A stretch of DNA of 9,099 nt from an uncultured Brevundimonas sp. (lineage in GTDB: Bacteria > Pseudomonadota > Alphaproteobacteria > Caulobacterales > Caulobacteraceae). Location of the stretch: contig CAMPGL010000082.1 in NCBI GenBank assembly GCA_946885435.1, forward strand, positions 1 through 9,099. Direction: 5' to 3'. Below are positions 4,812 to 9,099 of this stretch, piece by piece. Every line of letters begins with the position of its first letter. Position 1 is the stretch's first letter. Both the position numbers and the translations under genes were made by a program. The notes under the pieces are model-generated. The model was given only the letters and a program-made list of their open reading frames with translations, searched no databases and had not been told where the DNA came from.

Positions 4812-6184
4812 CAGGCCGCCTCCGATCGCCGGCCGCGGCCGGCCTTGAGCCGTTCCGCCACCAGGAAGGCCAGTTCCAGCGCCTGGTCGGCGTTCAGGCG
4901 CGGATCGCAGTGGGTGTGATAGCGGCTGGACAGGTCATCCTCCGTCAGGGCCTGCGCCCCGCCGAGGCATTCGGTCACGTCCTGGCCGGTCATCTCCAGG
5001 TGCACGCCGCCGGGGTGGACGCCCTCGGCCTCGGCCACTTCGATGAAGGTCCGCACCTCGCCGAGGATGCGATCGAACGGCCGGGTCTTGTAGCCGTTGC
5101 CGGCCTTGAGCGTATTGCCGTGCATCGGGTCGATCGACCAGACGACGCGCAGCCCCGCGTCCCGCGTCGCCTTCATCAGCACCGGCAGGCGATCGCCCAC
5201 CTTGTCCGCCCCGAACCGTCCGATCAGGGTCAGCCGCCCTGGCTCATTGGAGGGGTTCAGCGTCTCGGCCAGCTTCAGCAGGTCGTCCGGCTGCATCGTC
5301 GGGCCGCACTTCAGGCCGATGGGATTGCGGACCCCTCGGGCGAACTCGACGTGCGCGCCGTCGACGCGCCGCGTGCGCTCGCCGATCCAGACCATGTGGG
5401 CCGAGGTGTCGAACCACTCGCCCGTCGCCGGATCGAGCCGGGTCAGCGCCTCCTCGACGTTCAGCAGCAGCGCCTCGTGGCTGGTGAAGAACTCCACCCT
5501 CGACAGCTCCGGATGGCTCTCCGGCGTCACGCCCACTGCGCGCATGAAGTCCAGCGACTCGCCGATCTTGTCCGACAGCTCCTTGTACCGCGCCGCATAG
5601 CCGCCCTCGCTGGTGCGGTTCAGCGTCCAGCGGTGGATGTTGTGCAGGTCCGCAAAGCCGCCCTCCGCGAAGGCGCGCAGCAGGTTCAGGGTCGCGCTCG
5701 ACTGGTGATAGGCGCGCAGCAGCCGTTGCGGGTCCGGCGTCCGGGCCGCGGCCTCGAACTCCATCCCGTTGATCACGTCCCCGCGATAGCTGGGCAGTTC
5801 GACCTCGCCGACCCGCTCGATGTCGCTCGAACGGGGCTTGGCGAACTGGCCGGCGATGCGGCCCACCTTCACCACCGGCCGGCCGCCGGCGAAGGTCAGG
5901 ACCACCGCCATCTGCAGGATCAGGCGGAAGGTGTCGCGGATGTTGTCGGTCGAGAACTCCTTGAAGCTCTCGGCGCAGTCCCCGCCCTGCAGCAGGAAGG
6001 CGCGACCCGCCTCGACCTCGGCCAGCCGCTGCGTCAGACGGCGCGCCTCACCCGCGAAGACCAAGGGCGGATAGGCCTTCAGCTCGTCCTCGGCGCGCGC
6101 CAATGCATCCGTGTCCGGATAGTCCGTCGGCATGTGGCTGACGGGCTTCGTTCTCCAAGAACCGGGGGTCCAGCGGGCGCTCAT
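4811..6184 (-). CDS. aroG: Class II (plant-type) 3-deoxy-D-arabino-heptulosonate 7-phosphate (DAHP) synthase (457 aa)
   Basis: Condenses phosphoenolpyruvate and erythrose 4-phosphate to DAHP, the first step of the shikimate pathway. The full class II length is present. The N-terminus [15 protein letters not shown] followed by [13 protein letters not shown] is typical of the alphaproteobacterial branch. Metal ligands are visible: Cys70 in QGGDCAESF, His355 in IDPMHGNT, Glu397 in GVHLEMTGQ and Asp427 in THCDPRLNA. Their spacing matches the C87, H369, E411 and D441 ligands known for the Mycobacterium tuberculosis enzyme. Other conserved blocks are [14 protein letters not shown] and GLKCGPTM. The symbol is by convention; class II enzymes are named variously aroF, aroG or aroH. 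The gene follows the O-antigen ligase gene by 24 bp and overlaps the dehydratase gene by one base. Feedback sites cannot be read from sequence. The start is set by the conserved N-terminus; its ribosome site (GCGAGA) is weak. Confidence 0.96.
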   Translation of the reverse strand: MSARWTPGSWRTKPVSHMPTDYPDTDALARAEDELKAYPPLVFAGEARRLTQRLAEVEAGRAFLLQGGDCAESFKEFSTDNIRDTFRLILQMAVVLTFAGGRPVVKVGRIAGQFAKPRSSDIERVGEVELPSYRGDVINGMEFEAAARTPDPQRLLRAYHQSSATLNLLRAFAEGGFADLHNIHRWTLNRTSEGGYAARYKELSDKIGESLDFMRAVGVTPESHPELSRVEFFTSHEALLLNVEEALTRLDPATGEWFDTSAHMVWIGERTRRVDGAHVEFARGVRNPIGLKCGPTMQPDDLLKLAETLNPSNEPGRLTLIGRFGADKVGDRLPVLMKATRDAGLRVVWSIDPMHGNTLKAGNGYKTRPFDRILGEVRTFIEVAEAEGVHPGGVHLEMTGQDVTECLGGAQALTEDDLSSRYHTHCDPRLNADQALELAFLVAERLKAGRGRRSEAA

Positions 6185-6190
6185 TCTCGC

Positions 6191-6219
6191 TAGATAGGCG
6201 GTCGGAGATTAAGCCTCAA
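6191..6219 (-). promoter_or_regulatory. Weak candidate promoter for the aromatic module
   Basis: On the minus strand TTGAGG (6214-6219) is followed after 17 bases by TATCTA (6191-6196). The match is four of six to a -35 and three of six to a -10. If real, transcription would begin at or very near the DAHP synthase ATG, giving an almost leaderless message, which would fit the weak ribosome site there. It overlaps the end of the ligase gene. Such matches occur by chance. Confidence 0.18.
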
Positions 6220-7390
6220 TCACCTCGATATCGTCCGGCTCCGGCGCGGCGGCCACCAGGCTCCAGATCACGGTCATCGCCGCCAGGCCCAGCCACCATT
6301 CCTGCCAGACCCCGAAGCTGAGCGCTCCGACGACGAAATAGGCGCTCGCCGCGGCCACCGCGTGTCCGCCGACCTGACCGGCGCGCCGGATCAGCAGCAC
6401 CCAGAAGGCCGCCCCCAGAACCGCGCCGACCACGCCGAGCTCCAGCCACAGCTGGAGCGGCGCGGAATGGGGGTGCAGCATGAAGGGCAGGAAGGCGCGG
6501 CTCCCGTCGATCCCCCAGCCGAACAGCGGCTCGACCAGCATCTGCTCCGCCGAAAAGCGCCAGATTTCCAGCCGCGCCGCCCAGGATGCGCCGATATGCG
6601 GCTCCGCCATCTGGAACAGCGGCTCGGCCAGCAGCACCACCCAGGGCGCCGCCAGGGTGATCGCCGCCGCCAGGCCTGCGACCAGCGCGACGCCCTTGGG
6701 TCTCGCGCGCACGAACCACCAGACAAGCCCGCTCAGCAGCAGCGCCGCCAGCGGCGCCATGGCGCTCAGCAGGAAGGGCGGAAGCAGGACGCCCGCCGTC
6801 AGCAGCAGGGCCGCCCGCTTGCGTTCCTGGTCCAGCAGGATGCGCAGCGCCGGCCAGTACATCAGCGCCAGCGCATAGGTGGCCTGCGCCACGTTCTTCT
6901 CGGCCAGGTCCGGCCGGATCGGGTCGCCGATGGCTTCCCTGATGGTCCTGTAGATCCCTGCGCCCGAAACGCCCTCGACCAGAAGCACGACAGCCAGCAG
7001 CAGCGCCCCGATCACGAACGGCCCCTTCAACCGCCTGAGCCGCTCAGGGGGCAGCCCTGCGGTGAGCACCGCCAGCAGGGCATAGAGCCCAAGCTGCATC
7101 GGCAGCTTGCCCCAGGTCTGGGTCTCGGCGTCCGCATAGTCCTCGATCGGACCCGACGAACTGAACACGGGGCTCCAGGCGGTGGTGGCCAGGGCGTAGA
7201 GGCACAGGGCCAGCAGCACGATCAGCGTCAGATTCGCCCCGCGCGGCCGGAACACCGGGATCAGCACGATGGCCGCGATCGGCGTGAAGGCCGAGAATCC
7301 GTACGGCCACAACCAGGCCGTCACGGCCGACAGTCCGATCAGGACCGCCAGCACCCAGAACTTGTAGGCCTCCCCCCAGCCCGTCGTCAT
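6209..7390 (-). CDS. O-antigen ligase / polymerase family membrane protein (Wzy_C type, 393 aa)
   Basis: An integral membrane protein with about ten to twelve hydrophobic segments spread over its whole length. Between residues about 260 and 315 is the large periplasmic loop typical of the family: ARLEIWRFSAEQM, then EPLFGWGID (about 288-295), then HPHSAPLQLWLELG with the conserved His pair at 306-308. The family comprises WaaL ligases, which move undecaprenyl-linked O-antigen to lipid A-core, and related exopolysaccharide polymerases; sequence alone does not separate them. The start at 7388-7390 overlaps the gor stop as ATGA, which suggests coupled translation. A longer frame to 7483 would overlap gor by about 100 bases and adds an Arg/Gly-rich stretch of the kind produced by shadow coding, so I rejected it. 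There are no other polysaccharide genes in the window, so the neighbours do not identify a substrate. Confidence 0.83.
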   Translation of the reverse strand: MTTGWGEAYKFWVLAVLIGLSAVTAWLWPYGFSAFTPIAAIVLIPVFRPRGANLTLIVLLALCLYALATTAWSPVFSSSGPIEDYADAETQTWGKLPMQLGLYALLAVLTAGLPPERLRRLKGPFVIGALLLAVVLLVEGVSGAGIYRTIREAIGDPIRPDLAEKNVAQATYALALMYWPALRILLDQERKRAALLLTAGVLLPPFLLSAMAPLAALLLSGLVWWFVRARPKGVALVAGLAAAITLAAPWVVLLAEPLFQMAEPHIGASWAARLEIWRFSAEQMLVEPLFGWGIDGSRAFLPFMLHPHSAPLQLWLELGVVGAVLGAAFWVLLIRRAGQVGGHAVAAASAYFVVGALSFGVWQEWWLGLAAMTVIWSLVAAAPEPDDIEVIEA

Positions 7391-8769
7391 TCCGCGGCCT
7401 GGAGTTCCGGCGCGACGTAGCGCTCGCGCATGGTGACCAGCTCCTCGGCCACGGTGGGGTGGAGCGCGCAGGTCGAATCCCACTGCGCCTTGGTCAGGCC
7501 GGCCTTCACCGCGACCGCCGCCAGCTGGATGATCTCCGCCGCATCAGGCCCAACGATATGGACGCCCAGCAGCCGGTCGGTCTCGGCGTCCACGATGATC
7601 TTCATCAGCATCCGTTCCTCGCCGCCGACGAAAGCATAGCGCATCGGCCGGAAGCGGCTGAGATAGACGTCGATCCGCCCGTGCGCCTTGCGCGCCTCCG
7701 CCTCCGTCAGGCCGACCGTCCCCACCGGCGGCTGCGAGAACACCGCCGTCGGGATGTTGGCGTAGTCCATGGTCGAGGGGTTGTCCTTGAACACCGTCTC
7801 GACGAAGGCGACCGCCTCGCGGATGGCCACCGGCGTCAGGTTCACCCGGTCGGTCACGTCGCCGACAGCCCAGATGTTGTCCGCCGTCGTCTTCGAATAG
7901 TCGTCGACGCGGATCGCGCCGCGCTCGTTCAGCTCGACCCCCGCCGTCTCCAGCCCCAGGCCATCGACATAGGGCTCACGTCCCGTGGCGAACATGACCA
8001 CGTCGGTCTCGATCCGCATGCCGTTGTCCAGCACGTTGCACAGGCCGCCCTCGACCTTCTCGATCGCCTTGTGCTGGCAGCCGAGGATCACCCGCACGCC
8101 CCGCTTCTGGATCTGGTCGGCCAGGTGCGCCCGCACGTCGTCGTCGAAGCCGCGCAGGATGTTGGGCCCGCGATAGATCAGGGTCGTCTCGACCCCCAGA
8201 CCGGCGAAGATGCCGGCGAACTCCACCGCGATATAGCCGCCGCCGGTGATCAGGATGCGCTTCGGCAGCTCCGGCAGATGGAAGGCCGCATCCGAGGTGA
8301 TGGCGTGCTCGATGCCCGGCACGTCCTTCGGAACCCAGGGCCGGCCGCCCGTGGCGATCAGGATCTTGTCGGCGGTGACGGTCAGGCCCTTGTCGAGCAG
8401 CTCGACGGTGTGGGCGTCCTTCAGCCGCGCCTTGGAGTGGACCAGCTCCACGCCCGCCTTGGCCAGGTTGGCGACATAGATACCCGACAGCCGGGCGATC
8501 TCGACGTCCTTGGTCTCGATGAACTTAGGCCAGTCGAAGCTCGGCTCCTCGACCGTCCAGCCGTAGCCTTTGGCCACCTCGAACTCGTGGGCGAAGTCGG
8601 ACGCATAGACCATGAACTTCTTGGGCACGCAGCCGCGGATCACGCAGGTGCCGCCGACCCGGTGCTCCTCGGCGACGGCGACCTTGGCGCCGCTCATCGC
8701 CGCCAGTCGCCCTGCCCGCACGCCCCCCGAGCCGGCGCCGATGACGAAGAGGTCGTAGTCGTAGGCCAT
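7387..8769 (-). CDS. gor: Glutathione-disulfide reductase (460 aa)
   Basis: An FAD-dependent enzyme that reduces glutathione disulfide with NADPH in the cytoplasm. The FAD-binding motif GAGSGG is at residues 11-16, and the redox-active disulfide Cys42 / Cys47 is in GGTCVIRGCVPKK. The second dinucleotide fold has GGGYIAVEFAG at 176-186. Arg200 and Arg206 (IYRGPNILRGFD) sit where E. coli glutathione reductase has the two Arg residues that read the 2'-phosphate of NADPH. The second FAD contact AVGD is at 301-304. The dimer-interface catalytic base is His437 in HPTVAEE. Length is normal. GCVPKK and the Arg pair favour glutathione reductase over dihydrolipoamide dehydrogenase or mercuric reductase. 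GGAG lies seven bases before the ATG. The gene follows rpiA by 41 bp and overlaps the ligase gene by four bases. rpiA and gor may be linked through pentose-phosphate and NADPH metabolism, but that is inference. Confidence 0.96.
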   Translation of the reverse strand: MAYDYDLFVIGAGSGGVRAGRLAAMSGAKVAVAEEHRVGGTCVIRGCVPKKFMVYASDFAHEFEVAKGYGWTVEEPSFDWPKFIETKDVEIARLSGIYVANLAKAGVELVHSKARLKDAHTVELLDKGLTVTADKILIATGGRPWVPKDVPGIEHAITSDAAFHLPELPKRILITGGGYIAVEFAGIFAGLGVETTLIYRGPNILRGFDDDVRAHLADQIQKRGVRVILGCQHKAIEKVEGGLCNVLDNGMRIETDVVMFATGREPYVDGLGLETAGVELNERGAIRVDDYSKTTADNIWAVGDVTDRVNLTPVAIREAVAFVETVFKDNPSTMDYANIPTAVFSQPPVGTVGLTEAEARKAHGRIDVYLSRFRPMRYAFVGGEERMLMKIIVDAETDRLLGVHIVGPDAAEIIQLAAVAVKAGLTKAQWDSTCALHPTVAEELVTMRERYVAPELQAAE

Positions 8770-8810
8770 GGCGGCGCTCCGGTTAGATCAGCTTGGGCGT
8801 ATGTAGGGGC

Positions 8811-9099
8811 TTAGGGCGTCAGGCGCACCACGCCCTCGTCCGTGCCGACCAGCGCCTCGTCAGCGAGGTCGAGGAAGAGGCCGTGGTCGACGACGCCGGT
8901 GACGCTCTTCAGCGCCTGGCCGAGCGCCGCCGGTTCGGGAATGGCGCCCGAGGCCATGTCGTAGATGACGTTGCCGCCGTCGGTGACGACGATGCCGCGC
9001 TCGGCCTTGCGCAGGCGCGGCGGCTGCAGCTCGAACTCGGCGGCGATGTCGGCGAGTTTCTGGCCGGTGTGGACGTGGCCGAACCGCACCACCTCGATC
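8811..9099 (-). CDS. rpiA: Ribose-5-phosphate isomerase A, C-terminal part (runs off the right edge)
   Basis: The last 95 codons are visible; the start lies beyond the right edge, and an ATG is not expected inside the window although one could be read. RpiA interconverts ribulose 5-phosphate and ribose 5-phosphate in the non-oxidative pentose-phosphate pathway. The fragment begins IEVVRFGH and contains VTDGGNVIYDM and GVVDHGLFLDLADEALVGTDEGV, the characteristic RpiA C-terminal blocks. Family members are about 220-235 residues, so roughly 40 percent is present. It ends in TAA and is followed 41 bp later by gor on the same strand. Erythrose 4-phosphate for DAHP synthase comes from the same pathway, which gives a loose metabolic link to the genes downstream. 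Confidence 0.93.
   Translation of the reverse strand, partial: IEVVRFGHVHTGQKLADIAAEFELQPPRLRKAERGIVVTDGGNVIYDMASGAIPEPAALGQALKSVTGVVDHGLFLDLADEALVGTDEGVVRLTP

Noticed and set aside
4910..6193. A 427-codon plus-strand frame antisense to the DAHP synthase gene.
   Set aside because: Shadow frame; the minus-strand gene shows all four metal ligands and conserved blocks.
6362..7420. A 352-codon plus-strand frame antisense to the O-antigen ligase gene.
   Set aside because: Gln/Arg/His-rich translation typical of the reverse of a Leu/Ala-rich membrane protein; no domain.
7459..8814. A 451-codon plus-strand frame antisense to gor.
   Set aside because: Gor is certain from its motifs; the opposite frame is Asp/Arg/His-rich without domains.
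1..9099. CRISPR arrays, tRNA or rRNA genes, insertion sequences, phage or defence genes.
   Set aside because: No regularly spaced direct repeats, no tRNA-like cloverleaf, and no transposase or integrase motifs were seen on either strand.

Overview
The window looks like a chromosomal segment of a very GC-rich alphaproteobacterium, most probably of the Caulobacteraceae (Brevundimonas / Caulobacter / Phenylobacterium type). This rests on strong GC bias at third codon positions, a class I PHA synthase, a plant-type (class II) DAHP synthase with an alphaproteobacterial N-terminus, and GC-rich palindromic intergenic repeats of a style I associate with this family. The assignment is inference; no marker gene is complete enough to name a genus.

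Left end (1-1125, minus strand): the N-terminal third of the RecJ single-strand exonuclease, then a small predicted lipoprotein that lies upstream of recJ in the direction of transcription. Next, on the plus strand (1166-3100), is phaC, a class I polyhydroxyalkanoate synthase with an intact Cys-Asp-His triad and a Lys/Ala/Pro-rich N-terminal extension. A block of nested palindromes (about 3108-3246) fills the convergent gap after phaC.

The rest is a long minus-strand run, read from the right: rpiA (C-terminal end only), gor (glutathione reductase), an O-antigen ligase-like membrane protein, class II DAHP synthase, an ACT-less prephenate dehydratase and finally a chorismate mutase. Junctions are tight: 41 bp between rpiA and gor, a 4-base ATGA overlap between gor and the ligase gene, 24 bp to the DAHP synthase gene, and a 1-base TGATG overlap to the dehydratase gene. 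The last three genes give the entry step of the shikimate pathway and the two steps from chorismate to phenylpyruvate, so the 3' part of the run is a phenylalanine-biosynthesis module.

The most interesting stretch is the 256-base gap between the dehydratase and chorismate mutase genes. It holds an unannotated 30-codon reading frame with its own ribosome binding site and a dense Tyr/Phe cluster (AYYFGFGGFRY). Competing inverted repeats follow it, and then the chorismate mutase start. This looks like a ribosome-mediated attenuator (leader peptide) for aromatic amino acid supply. The adjacent dehydratase has no ACT domain, the usual site of phenylalanine feedback, so leader-based control may partly take its place. 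Both points are inferences from sequence that can be tested.
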